Shown: piece after piece, positions 1 to 11,021 of the stretch | Numbering within the stretch: the stretch's first letter is position 1 | How the letters are laid out: every line of letters begins with the position of its first letter | Source of the DNA: Hyposmocoma kahamanoa | Taxonomy: Eukaryota > Arthropoda > Insecta > Lepidoptera > Cosmopterigidae | Assembly (NCBI RefSeq): GCF_003589595.1 | Contig: NW_020654422.1 | Coordinates: 6,119,039-6,183,038 of the forward strand | Direction: 5' to 3' | Length of the DNA stretch: 64,000 nt | The notes under the pieces: model-generated | Database searches by the model: none | Seen by the model: the letters and a program-made list of their open reading frames with translations, nothing else | Told to the model about the DNA's origin: nothing | Made by a program: the position numbers and the translations under genes

Positions 1-949
1 CCATTACATTGCTTATGCTGCAGCTATCGATAGAGATCAATCGAACCATATCTATGTCATTTCTATCTGTCTCGCATTGTGAACCTTCCACATCCTATCC
101 CGCTAATTCCCACTCCAACAACGCTAATGGTATACCAAACTGCGCTCGCATGTCGCACTAAGCGAACCCTCATTAAGCTGCCACAAATTGAGCGACACAT
201 ATACAAGGATCTGTCGCTGTGACATCATGCCTAGGATGATTATGGTTATAATTATATGAATTCTGCGAAGCTCTGAATTTTGTGAAGGATGGTATGGCTC
301 TATCCTTACATTTCCTTTAAGAAAGAACTTTAATTTTCAATTTTTTTCAACGGATTCTGTTTGTTGATCTGGGTTCCTTAGGGAAAAATTGTTCCGTATG
401 ATGTGTTATCCCATGATATTTTAATATTTAGATAAGTATGAAAATTTATAGACCTTGAAACTAACATAAATTTATTTTCTCAGAATATCAGTGAGTCTTG
501 TTCATGGTAGTTTCCATAGGAAATAATTTTTCATTGTCCTAGGAAAAGAAAGCTTGAAACGTTCCTCAGGTAATGTAACAAATAAATATTAGCATATACT
601 TTTTATTATTACACTATAGCATGTATTAAATACCTAGATTTTACCAATCAATTGGAATACTATTTCCATGGAGAGGAAAGAACAATAAGCTGCTAACACT
701 GCATTTTAGTTATTCAATAATTGTATCTCAATTTTTTTTTTATTTGGGTCACAAAACTGGATACAATTCTAGAATAAGATGAAAATATTTGATGAACATT
801 ATGGTACGAAAAGAATGTACCCTATTTGATGTGAAACAATAATCAAATTTCATTAACAAAAAAATGCTACAGTTATTAAAAATGGGAAATATAATATTAG
901 AATAATATTCATCTTAATAAATTGATTAGAATTTCCTTTTTTATGACGC
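1..949. other. AT-rich stretch, nothing assigned
   Basis: I see no coding exon, RNA gene or clear repeat here. Frames are short and the sequence is AT-rich, with homopolymer runs. Confidence 0.5.
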
Positions 950-1160
950 CATCTGTGGCCCAACACTTTGCGCTGTGGAATCTGGATGAGGAGATCGCGG
1001 GCTCGATTTCCATAGGACCAGTTTCAGAACAGAACTTTTCTAAATTCTGGTCTGGGTGTTCTAGATAGTATTCTGAGAGAATTCCATCGCTCTGGTACTC
1101 GTAGCACAGGGGATTCCCTAATTTCAGACCAGGTAATTGGTGTTGTTCCCTAACACATTA
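950..1160 (+). repeat. tRNA-derived SINE, family B
   Basis: A short tRNA-like head with a box-B-like GGGCTCGATTTCC at about 1000-1012 is followed by a body with the phrases GAACTTTTCTAAATT and TTCCCTAATTTCAGACCAGG. The same body occurs at 17300-17430 (+), 23205-23430 (+) and, inverted, at 8955-9180. Box B is the internal Pol III promoter element of tRNA-derived SINEs. The A box is degenerate. The copy ends just before the TIR element that follows. Confidence 0.6.
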
Positions 1161-1173
1161 TTATTACTGTCAT

Positions 1174-2052
1174 AATTTAGGCTATCAGCGGAAAAGTGAT
1201 ATAACCCAATGAAATGCATTTAGAAGACAATTTAAAATTAACCAAATTCATTTTATATAATATAATAATCACACTACATACCTATATAGTAACAATATTA
1301 TTAATATAAATATTAATTTATAATAATAGTAATCATATAAATATATTATAATATTCTTGTAATACAATATATTGTATATAATAATGTAAAGTTTACAAGA
1401 TAATAAACAAATCTAAATCTATTTAATTATAATTTTTTATAAATGAAAAAGCATGCATCAGTACCGCTGTCGCCAAAACTCACACAACCTTAAGTGAAAC
1501 ATTATGAAATCTTGATAATGATTGATTGTAGTTTCTAATTTAACAAGTTCTGGACTGTAAATATAATTTAAACTTTACGCAGTTGGCATATCGTTCAAAA
1601 TTCAATACCTGTTTTTTGAAGGTTATGACTTTTTGATTTTATATTGAAATTTCATTAAATGTGCTGCCATCTAGCAGTATACCTGGAAGACTATGAGCTG
1701 GCGAACGGGTAGCATTCTCTATAAAAAGTCGTTCATATGGCAGCAACATAAGGTTTACTTTCGTTTCTTATAGCAAAAAATTTATTACGATAAACAGAAA
1801 ATGGAAAAATTATTAAAATTAAATAAAATAAGACTTAACGATGACATGAAACACCCACTCCAAATTACTCCACGATTTTCGAGAATAATTGACACGACCA
1901 TAACGTACAAAGCTTAAAGTGCGGACTGGGCTCAAGTATGCTCAAGTACGTGGTACTTCTACTGTATTTATTGTTCTGCGCATTTTAAAATAATATTGTA
2001 GAAAAAAAATTAAATGTGGATACATCACTTTTGCCCGCTGATAGCCTCAATT
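1174..2052. mobile_element. Non-autonomous TIR DNA transposon (copy 1)
   Basis: The ends form an inverted repeat: AGGCTATCAGCGGAAAAGTG near 1179 on the plus strand and its counterpart CACTTTTGCCCGCTGATAGCCTC at the right end near 2027-2049. The inner terminal sequence includes a TTTTTTTCTAC-type run. The same terminal sequence bounds the element at 27435-28838, so this is a family. The outermost bases resemble TA-ATTGAGGC, which suggests a TA target duplication, but one end has drifted. No transposase remains. A different repeat (1528-1985) occupies much of the interior. The superfamily is uncertain; a Tc1/mariner-type MITE is the simplest reading. Confidence 0.6.
1528..1985 (+). repeat. Dispersed repeat C, copy 1
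   Basis: This stretch recurs inverted at 44145-44700 with long matching blocks, including TTTATTACGATAAACAG-like, AGACTTAACGATGA and TCGAAAATCG-type words and the end AGTAGAAGTAC...TTTATTGTTCT. The other copy is not flanked by the 1174-2052 terminal repeats, so this appears to be an independent element inserted into that transposon. It has no reading frame of note. The class is unknown. Confidence 0.6.
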
Positions 2053-3762
2053 ATTCGTTAAACCATTATCTTTTAATTTGGTAGAAATAAAGAACAATGT
2101 CAAGATACTATTGCCACGATTAAGCTTTAAGTCAAGTATTCAAATTCCGTCATAGAACTCCAAATCATAGAATAATCCCCGATAAGTGCACCTAATACAG
2201 CCGCACTACAGGAAAAGCTTGCTTCAATTTCACCGTAAAGCTCTGTTCAGTTTTATTTCATAATAAAAATATCTGCAAATCGTCGTGAACCTCCTTGAAA
2301 CTAACTAGTCTTAATTCCACAGGAAAGAGCGCATAAATTTTCTCCGCGAATTTCCAACTGCTTGTAGAAAACTTTTTACATACGTGGTATCTTGAGGACG
2401 CGAACTTCTTTCTTAAAACTCTCCGATTGTAATCACAGGCTTTGTGCATCCCGCGACTCGCGTTGAATTGTTTCCGGACGTCAAAGTGAAATATGCTCGG
2501 TAGTGTCCGCCACCGCGGGCGCACAGTGACACAGAGCTCGTGACATCACACGTTCTGTAACGTCACAGATCCCATCGCAGGAAATTGTGATGTTTCGCCG
2601 GAACCTTGTGATATGCACACCCTTTGTGTCATTTTCGTAAAATATGAGAAAATATAAACATTTATTACAATAAAAAAACATTTTTCGCATCGCAAATATG
2701 TTGCCTGCTGTTTAACATAAAAATATATGTTGTCAGTTCTAGGGTATAGGTAGAATTTATTGTAAGAAGTAACCCCGTTAAAGTTCCACGAAAAAGTATC
2801 TTTAGGTAGTCGCCACACTTGTTTAACCGATTTGAGTCGGTGAAAATAAGCTTGTCCTTGCAATAACGGCGTTGGGCGGTCCGAGTGGAATCGGAACGCG
2901 CAATGTTCTTTTTCGACCTTAACCCCTTCATGGACCCCTTCACACCAAAAAGTCACTACTTTTCTTTATGCCTTAGCGACCATATTAATATATTAGTAAT
3001 CCTTGCAGTATAAGAAGACAAATAAAAGTTATTATGTAGTAACAATTCCAAAAGAATCAATTACTAATTACATTATATTTAAGCAGTGATGAAGGTTATT
3101 TATTTATTTGCCATTTGAATAATTAAATCACAGTTCGGAAAGAAGTAAGAGAGGTGATTTTGATTACTAATAGTGCATTGTATGTATCGTTTTGTCATTC
3201 ATCAAATTTAAATGAAAATTAAGTAATTCACTAAATGAAAATCTATTAATTCATTTCACCTAGATGGCAGAAAATACCTACCTAACTAATCTGATTTTAG
3301 GTGTGAAAACACGTTTCATTATTATTTAGTATAGAATAAGGTTTCTGCAGTACACGTTATTGGTTTATTGAATTATAAAAAACTGCATTTAGAGAAAAAA
3401 ATTGAGGAATTTTTTACTTTCAGAAAGTTCCACCGCGAAAACAAACTACAAAAGGCAGTCGCTGGCGATGCACTGACATGTACGATCTTACATCACCTCA
3501 TACAAACACGTCGGTATTCACCGTACTGTCTTGGTGTGCACATATTAAATATGTGTGTGTAACCTACACAAATGTATCTCAAATAAATCATTCAATTTTG
3601 TAAGTACATTGTTGATACACTCTATGGAGAAGCAGTAGGCGGCAATTACAAAGAAAGCACTTGGAATACGCGCAGTAAAGCCCGTAGTAGTTTTTATAAG
3701 ATCCATATATCGAAACGGGATAGCCCGTACTGTCCATATTCGAATTTTTCATTTACGGTACT
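2053..3762. other. No gene recognised
   Basis: Several overlapping minus-strand frames of 69-136 codons lie between 2258 and 2956, but none has a recognisable domain, a consistent frame or splice context. The rest is AT-rich. The 2500-2960 part has somewhat higher GC and could be an old repeat; I could not match it to another copy in the window. Confidence 0.4.
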
Positions 3763-4025
3763 CAGGTCACACCGCGAACAAAGCTAGCTAACTTATCATA
3801 ATTCACGAGTTGCACGCAAAGTTACGTTAAGAAAATACGTAGTAAGTAGTGACTATGGATACATGAGAGAGGTGAAGGGCGTCAGAAGGGCGACATATTT
3901 TACATCGCTAACGCGATCATTGAGTTAGTTTAGTTAGCTTAGTTCGCGGTATGAAATGAAGTATGAAAAGATGCTGCTACGTGAGTTAAGCTAAGTTAGT
4001 TTAGCTTCGTTCGCAGTGTGGCCTG
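3763..4025. mobile_element. MITE, family M, copy 1 (about 263 bp)
   Basis: Its termini are inverted repeats: CAGGTCACACCGCGAAC at the left, and GTTCGCAGTGTGGCCTG at the right. Just inside lie imperfect GCTAAGCTAACTTAG-type palindromic words. A second copy at 21121-21385 matches it in inverted orientation, including the shared core around TACGTAGTAAGTAGTGACTA. There is no coding capacity. Short length, TIRs and multiple copies are MITE traits. I could not find a convincing target duplication, so the superfamily is open. Confidence 0.75.
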
Positions 4026-4344
4026 CGCTTTATTATGTAATAAGGGCGAAAAAGAATGTTGCGCGTCATCGCCATGCGTCGCCATGTAGCGATAAAGCTT
4101 TTTCTGATCGGCTTAATGTGATTCGCCGTTAATAAGTGTGGTGACACCCTTACTCGTGTAGTTGAAAAGAGTAGTCTGCGTTCTTCATTGCATAGGCACC
4201 ATTGGTACCCGAACCACACATATAGTTGTGATGACCACACTACTAAGATAAAATAATCTTGATTGTATAAAATTATTAATCGAAATGAAAAAAAAAATCA
4301 TGTTATCATTATTGATATAAAAATGGAACAAACACGAAGAAAAA
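4026..4344. other. No feature recognised
   Basis: AT-rich spacer. Frames of 79 and 108 codons on the minus strand show no domain. Confidence 0.4.
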
Positions 4345-4440
4345 TTACTTCTGGATTTGACTGGGCTCAAACCAGCGTCTGTTGCCACACCGGGGCGACC
4401 TCCTTTACCAATTGAACTACAGATAAAGTCAGCAGACCTT
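4345..4440 (-). repeat. tRNA-like SINE fragment
   Basis: The plus strand reads GGGCTCAAACCAGCGTCTG, the reverse of a box-B-like segment, followed by a degenerate acceptor-like half. The layout resembles the tRNA-like fragments at 45727-45830 and 33510-33600. It is too degraded to assign a parental tRNA. Confidence 0.4.
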
Positions 4441-4782
4441 ATGATATTCGCTATGTTCTTGTTGCAGATCTTTGTATCAGGTTTAAACGGTTTTTTTATC
4501 GTCAACGCCATTTTTGAGAAACTTATGAAAACGCCTGTTTTAGTCCAGTCAGATAGAATTCTTTGTTTTGCTCAATCTTTAATACTAACGTCGAACATAA
4601 TAATAATAATAAATATGTTTATTTCTCACCACAAAATACAACACAATATAAATCTTAGTAGGTACGTTATGGACAACATAAATACTAAAGCACTTGTTAA
4701 GGATTTTTTTTGTGTAATCACTCCACTAGTTTTGTTATGATTAGGAATACTTAGATATATTAGAATATTTCATTCATTCAGA

Positions 4783-4919
4783 TCGAACACACAGAAAAAT
4801 TTTTCATCGACCCAGTGGGATTTGAAACCACGTCCATGCTGCACCGTAACGTTGCTCTAACTAATCATCTGAGCAACGGGTTCTCTCTGGGTCGATGAAA
4901 AATTTTTGTGTGTGTTTGA
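4783..4919. repeat. Inverted repeat with tRNA-like SINE fragment
   Basis: The left arm (4783-4815) contains ACAGAAAAATTTTTCATCGACCC and the right arm (about 4888-4919) contains GGGTCGATGAAAAATTTTTGTGTG, so the ends pair over about 30 bases around an 80-base loop. The loop holds a tRNA-like piece (GGATTTGAAACCACGTC, box-B-like on the minus strand). It looks like two oppositely oriented ends of one SINE. Confidence 0.6.
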
Positions 4920-5329
4920 TTGTATTCATAATCATTACTACTGCATTGTCACAAAAAATATGTAAATAAAATCATGGTTGTAGTAAAAATATCACGATAT
5001 TCAAAATAATAAATATTGAAATTAACTTAGGTTTACTATTTTAACGTCAAAATTGATCTTGAAGAAAGAAATCCTATAAATATAAATTGTTATTCCGCTT
5101 GACATCTACTCTGATAGGGATGTGACCACATTTAGTTACCTATCGACATTATGTTTCCTAACTAACGAAATATTGAATCAGACATTCTTTCTTTATAGTT
5201 GTGATTACTAAAGTAATAAATGCATATATTTGTTTACTATATTAGTACCGAAACAATACAAGTGTACATTTTATATTCCAACTGAGTACTTGTACTCATG
5301 TATTCTTTTTTTAATGTAATATAGAAGGC

Positions 5330-5650
5330 AAAGTAGCAGACGAGTCACGATAGCAGGTGGTCATCGTCGCCCATGGACATCTGAAATATCAAATGAGCTG
5401 CCTATACGTTGCCAGCCTATGAGAGTCCGTCGACACGCTTTTTGAAGTACCCCATGTCATAAGTGCAAATTAAATACGTTAGGAGGAAGATCGTTCCACA
5501 TCTTACAGGCGCGAGGAAGTAACGAACGTAATGCTCGCGTAGCCTTATAATGCCAGGCATCTATTATGTGGGAATGGGCTCAACTTCTATGGCGGGAGGT
5601 GCGATGGTGGAAACGACACAGTGGCACCAATTCGAAAAGTTCCTCTGAGC
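5330..5650 (-). repeat. Probable old LINE 3' fragment
   Basis: GC content rises sharply against the surroundings. The style (CATCGTCGCCCATGGACAT, GGAAGATCGTTCCACATCTT) matches 3' ends of lepidopteran LINE copies I know of. On the minus strand, short broken frames can be read. No reverse transcriptase motif is present. The assignment is from general knowledge of such repeats, not a match in this window. Confidence 0.35.
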
Positions 5651-5744
5651 ACTCCTATCTTTCATAATGTTGTAAACATTATGCCATTAAGACATTGTTT
5701 TAGGTTCTTTATGTGAATAACATACAATCGAATATTTGAGGTTG

Positions 5745-5840
5745 TATTGAAATGAAACTATTTTTTTGGATAGCACTCGCGTATATTTTTTCATTTAAAC
5801 CAACATTTTGGGTTCATACAGCTCTCGTGGTCACGGCCAA
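5745..5840 (+). repeat. Penelope-like terminal fragment
   Basis: It matches the terminal segment seen at 56609-56720: GAAATGAAACTATTTTT, then CGCGTATA, AAACCAAC, and TGGTCACGGCC. Internal coding sequence is missing. A GC-richer tract of unknown nature follows (5865-6090). Confidence 0.6.
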
Positions 5841-6171
5841 CTGAGTCGGTTGATTCATTTCCAAATTGATCCCCCTGGGCACGAATTGCAATGGTCAATC
5901 TGGAAGTCCTTGAACCGTCTTAGGACTCAAATTGGCCGATGTAGAGATGACGTGGTGAAATGAGACTACGTCACCCCGGCTCAAAGCCATTAGGCGTGAG
6001 GGTCTTCCACATACAATAAGTCTCACCTGCACTCGCGCCCAGTGTAAGCAGCTGCACATGCGATGACCTCGTAAAGCCATCGAATAGCGGTATGGAATTA
6101 TTTAGTTGCTTACTGGGTCAAAGAAATTGAACACCGGTTTGCTATTTATTGGTTTTTGTCATTTAACTATC

Positions 6172-6340
6172 GTTACCGTGCTGGAATGTCACGCAGAGGT
6201 CCCGGGTTCGATTTCAGGACCGGGAGAAATATTTGTATGGCCTACATTTATTTCTCTCAAGACTTTGGGTGTAATTTGGGTTTGTCTTGTTTGTTTGTAT
6301 GTGTGCGGGGCTATGCGTGTGTGCGTTTAATCTTATTATT
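6172..6340 (+). repeat. tRNA-derived SINE, family A
   Basis: The copy starts within the head at ACCGTGCTGGAATGTCACGC and contains box B GGTTCGATTTC. The family body follows: GGGAGAAATATTTGTATGGC, CATTTATTTCTCTC, TTGGGTGTAATTTG and GGGGCTATGCGTGTGTGCG. It is truncated at the 5' side. Better preserved relatives lie at 35375-35572 (+) and, inverted, at 18328-18541 and 30882-31085. Confidence 0.8.
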
Positions 6341-7335
6341 GGCTCCAACAAAAAACCTCGATGCGTGTATTTTTTTAATAAAAAAATATTCATTTAAATG
6401 AAAAAGGTTGATCCATAATAGTTATTTTAGTCATGCTAATACCCATATAGACACATATTCGTATAAATATGTCCATTTTAACCCTGACGGTATGGAAAAA
6501 TCGTTTTTGTTGGTGTTCGGTTTCCCTATCCCAGTACGTGGCGACACATTATTTCAGTGTGCGCATGTTCGAGTCTTACGTAAGTATATTTGAACAATGT
6601 GCACGTACACTCCTGATACATTCGAAGAAAAACGAAATTCGTGAAATGGAACGTATTATGTACAACACTAATTAAATCGATCTCAAACATCGACGCAACA
6701 TTGCAACTCTATTCGAATAGCATAGAGCATTCTAGTCTCGGTCTAACGGACCATAAAAGAATATTGGACTTCAATGACAGCACCTTATAGTTGCTTTTTA
6801 TTTGTAATGAAATGATATCTTTAAAACGTCTTCAAGGGATACATTTTTAATATGTCTACTTTTATGACAGCACAAAATAGTGCAATAAACCATAATTCAC
6901 TCAAATTGTGTTTTTTCCTTTCTATTCTAATATATGAGAGCGTTGACGTACGACTAAGGTCGGTCATGTCCTATAGATCATAACAATGGCTACAAGGGAA
7001 CGCCCACTTCGCACTTCCACTTGTTTTGTTGTTCCGTGCCATTCTTTCTTGACACATATATGAGAGTATTTCAAATTTTGTTGATTCTTCGTTATTTTTT
7101 CTTGTGGTGTTTGTTTTCCCTTTTTTTAATTTTATTCTTTTGTTTTACATTTTTGTGTTGTGTGTTGCAATAAATGTTTTCTATTGTACTCTATTCTTTC
7201 GTATTCTGAATATGCAACAATCGTATGCCACATGTATCTATGCTCAAAATGCTACAATTAAAAGTGGATGGTAATAATATATTATTACATTAAGTTTTAT
7301 ATACATTTTACAAATAAACTGCTGGTATACAATTT
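6341..7335. other. No feature recognised
   Basis: AT-rich sequence with short frames only. I see no exon, RNA or clear repeat. Confidence 0.4.
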
Positions 7336-7610
7336 TAGTAGCATTTGTAGCTCCTTGTGAAAGTATTCGTCCAGGGAAGTACTGCCACCCTTCTGCCGCC
7401 AAGCAGTAATGTGAGCATTACTGCGTTCCGGTTTCGAAGGATAAAGGTGCTGGTGAAATTACATGCACATGGGACTTGTTAACTTTATGTCTCAAGGTGA
7501 CAGACGCAGTGTCAGTGCTCATCAGATCTGTGCGATTTATAGCTCTGAGTGGAACTGCAACTGTTATGGACAGACGTGCCGCTAAGCGATATGTTCGCCC
7601 TGTTACTCAC
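7336..7610 (+). repeat. Dispersed repeat R copy
   Basis: This is one of about 14 copies of a roughly 270-bp family. Family landmarks in order are: GAGCTCCTTGTGAAAG, TCCAGGGAAGTACTGCCACC, CCGCCAAGCAGTAATG, CACATGGGACTTGT, GATTTATAGCTCTGAG and GGACAGACGTG. Better copies end in CGTCCCGTCAC...TATAAAAAAA. A fixed head and an A-rich tail suggest a SINE or a LINE 3' tail. This copy has lost the tail. Confidence 0.75.
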
Positions 7611-8954
7611 AAATATCGTCAGTCTAACACATTATAATTAATTTTCCTAAACTTAAATGTAAAGGCATTCCTTTAATTTAAAATAATATATGTTACTTAA
7701 AAGGAATTAATCCATCAAGTTGACGCTTTCGATTGGTATCATAAAAATACAGAATGTTTTTTGTCGCATCCGATCAAGGTTCGATTTCCAGATAAGGCAT
7801 GCAATTTTTTCAAAGTTTTTGGACGCAGTATTACTTACTTTTAAAATAAAATAAATCTCCTTGAAGCAAAATGTCTATATACAATATTTGAAGTACTTCC
7901 GTATCCCACAGTCGTGTGACGCCCTGTACATATGTACGAGTATACGAGGTGTAATCGTTAATTGTGCCCAGGCCATTATTACGTAAATATAAGAGATATC
8001 AACATCGACATCATCGACATCGACATCAATAACTTTTTTTGTAGAAATATCTAAAATTTTAACGTTAAACACTTCCATTGTACTTACTGAAAAATAAACA
8101 TCACTTTGTTTTTATTCAATTAAATAATATTTTTATTACTTTATTTCTAGCAGTTTTGTTATCAAAACCTATTGTTACCTCTTAAAGTAGGTCAACTAAA
8201 ACCTCTCTACGAATGTCATATTAAATTTATGGGAGCGTTTAAACTTTGTGGACATTTTTATTTAAAAAGTTATTGATGTCGTTTTACTAATTAAGTACCG
8301 TACTTTCGATATCAGTTTAAAGATATTTGATATTTCTTACATTTACGGAAGAATCGCGTGGGCACACTTAACGATTTCAGCCTGTATATTAACATTTAAA
8401 TAGTTTGTTAGTAATAGATTGAATTGCAGTAGTGCCCATCGTAAGTAGGAGTCCATAGATTCGCGAGTTGGCTGCCGCACCACCATATATCGCGTTAAGC
8501 TGCCATAGAGCGTGAGCAGTGGCGGCGGGCCAACGGACGTTACTGCCTACTACTGTACTTTACTACTGTTTTCATATTTACGACGTCATTTTGTAGTGAA
8601 CTGCAAATATGCTTGTGTATGCTACAACAATAAATAAATAAACTTGCCATGCCCTTACGGCGTGTTATATTCTACTAGAATTAGCGAAGTGTGTATTTAT
8701 TACTTACCTACTATTACAAATGTGCAATATGACAATCGACGCTGTAAAGGTAAAACGTCTAACGTCTAAAAAAATCGTGCGTCTAATTTTATTTTTTACA
8801 TGGAAAATCTGAAACTTACTACTTACAATTTTTTTGTCTTAAAAAAATACGTTAAATCTCTCTTGTAATATTTTCCAAATGCATGGTTGACGTTTTACCT
8901 TACCAGACTCGACATGATTATTTCTTTTATGTGCCAAACAACGCGAATTACGTA
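7611..8954. other. No gene recognised
   Basis: AT-rich sequence. A short run of GACGTCGATGT-type triplets near 8000-8030 gives a low-complexity Asp/Val-rich frame and nothing more. Confidence 0.4.
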
Positions 8955-9180
8955 GCCTTTACTAGGGAATTCCCTGTACTATGATTACCAGAGCAACTGA
9001 TTGTACTCTGAGGCACTACCCAAAACACCCCGACCAGGACCAATTAAAAAAAAAATTCCCAAATAAGATCTTCCTGGAAACGAATACGGAACTTCAGTAA
9101 AAAAAAACACCCACAGCACAAACCGTTGGGGCACCGAAGTTGTCAAATGTAATTTTATAAATAAACTTAGTGCGTGGTAC
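8955..9180 (-). repeat. SINE family B copy, inverted
   Basis: Plus-strand words ACTAGGGAATTCCCTGTACT and ACCAGGACCAATT are the reverse of the family-B body (compare 23290-23420). The head lies at the right (ACCGTTGGGGCACCGAAGTTG). A 65-codon minus frame here is SINE sequence. Confidence 0.55.
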
Positions 9181-9328
9181 ATGTTACCTCATAAGACGTG
9201 ACCATTGTTAAAGAGCTCTTTCGGATGAAAATGTGGGTAACGCCAAGTATACAATTATGTAGAATGTCAAATAATTTCAATTTTTCTCTCTTTATTAAAA
9301 ACCAACACTAGAGCCTGATTGTTAAAAC

Positions 9329-10246
9329 CATTTGACCTACCAATAAATGAATGACGCATCTAGTACAGAAACCACGAAAAAAAATACCGGAGTTAACCTG
9401 TATAAATAAAATAATAATAATAATAAACATAGTGACATGTGAAGAAATATAAAAAAACTAAAACTTTTCATTTAAATTGTAACGTCATTGCAGTACTGCT
9501 TAATTTTGCTTGCAACCATTTTAAAGGTCCAAAAATTCACCATAATTAGCTTCTACTGGAAATTGAACAGAATGCACCATATTTAGCTTCGTAATTACTT
9601 CTTAATTTCCCGAATCCCGAAAAAGTCCAGGACCTAAAAAATATTGTCGTAAGGCAGTCTCCCTTTTCTGTCTGCCTTTCTCGAAGCTTAGGTAAAAAAA
9701 CTCTACCTATACCGATCCCTGGTTATTACAAACATATTATAAAAAAAAAATATTTAAAAATACGATTAACATCAAAGAGACTCTATACTTTCTTTGTTCT
9801 AAATGTTTCAATCGCTTGTAGTTGAAATAATTGACATTGACGTAATGGGTCTCTTTTTGTCTTTTGCGCATGCAACGTGTAGGATAATGACTGTTAGAGT
9901 TTTGATTATTTTGATTGCTTTTGTTATTTATATTTGTGATTAATTTAAATATAAATTAAATACTATACTACCGTACAGAACATCACTTTTAAATGATAAA
10001 TAGCAACGATAACATAATATACTACTTAATGAAAATATGATACATCATCCTGTTTTTTCATTTTACTTACGTTATTTTTATTAAGTTTTTATTATACTGT
10101 ATGGCATGATTGACAAGCGTGCTGTCGGTTGACCAAACGAAAATTGACCCGCGATTGATGCTCTATTCGCGATATACACTAGAACGCCCTATAGGTTAGG
10201 ACACTTTTTAGCGCGGATTCAACGTCCATTTATTGCTATATCAATG
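9329..10246 (-). mobile_element. P-like TIR element, copy A (deleted, 918 bp)
   Basis: It shares both ends and most of its length with copy B at 22734-24899. The left end CATTTGACCTACCAATAAATG pairs with the right end, whose reverse complement reads CATTGATATAGCAATAAATG. The 8-bp flanks are GTTAAAAC and GTGAAATC, six of eight matching, as expected for an aged 8-bp target duplication. The shared interior includes GATTATTTTGATTGCTTTTG and TTTAAATATAAATTAAATAC. Copy A lacks the roughly 1.3-kb middle of copy B, which holds the THAP exon, so it is a non-autonomous derivative. Strand follows the coding strand inferred in copy B. Confidence 0.7.
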
Positions 10247-10799
10247 GTGAAATCATTAAATACGGCTACATCTGCAAAATTCCGACTTTTCAGAAGTGGG
10301 GTTTTGAAATTCAAGAGACGTAATAAGTCGATAACTTTTTATGTCTAGACAGGATATAATTTGTGAAACAAATTATGTAAAATTTTATATGTTGTTCGTT
10401 TTTTTTAATTATTTTTATGACTTTCTTGTAACCAAAACACCTTTGCCTTATGATCACGTGCGGTTTTATTACACCAAGTGTACGATTTTAAGTGTAACCT
10501 AAGCTTCCGACTAAAGCTAATATAAATACATCAGCAGTCTCTAAACACGAAAAGACAATGGCTATGTAAATACGGATAATTAGAAGCTGGAAATAGAGAA
10601 GTTCTGTGTTGCAGCGCTCAGTGCCTAGAGGTGCTAATGATACCCTCTAGACGGAAAACACGCTTCGGATGTCAAACGAGCGAATAATCGTCCTCCGCTT
10701 ACACTCACTGCTTACACTCCAATGCCTCCGGGTGTTTACGATCTCTAGTTAATAATGTGAACTTTGTATCCAACTTTGTGTTATGGTAATTACAAAATT
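10247..10799. other. No gene recognised
   Basis: AT-rich with short frames. I see no repeat shared with other parts of the window. Confidence 0.4.
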
Positions 10800-10930
10800 A
10801 CTTTTTTTTTTATACATGACAGGCAAATGACTCCACTCCACCTGATGTTAAGTGGAAAGTGGTATCCAAACGCGAAGGAACCTAGTGCAGCGATGAAATC
10901 CTCACTGCACTAGCCACCTCCACCCTGCCT
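10800..10930 (-). repeat. Probable LINE 3' tail fragment
   Basis: A T-run at the left is followed by CCACCTGATGTTAAGTGGAAAG, a motif close to the CACCTGATGGAAAGTGG tail of the LINE ends at 26850 and 54140. The polarity (poly-T on the plus strand) implies minus orientation. The rest does not align with those copies. Confidence 0.4.
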
Positions 10931-11021
10931 GCCTACTACACTCTAATCTGAAATTGTTTAATACAAAAATTCTTCAGTTCAATTTAGAAAGAAATTGTCA
11001 AAGTATACATCACCTTACCTA

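Noticed and set aside
2258..2956. Overlapping minus ORFs of 69-136 codons
   Set aside because: No domain, inconsistent frames and no splice signals; probably chance in a moderately GC-rich patch.
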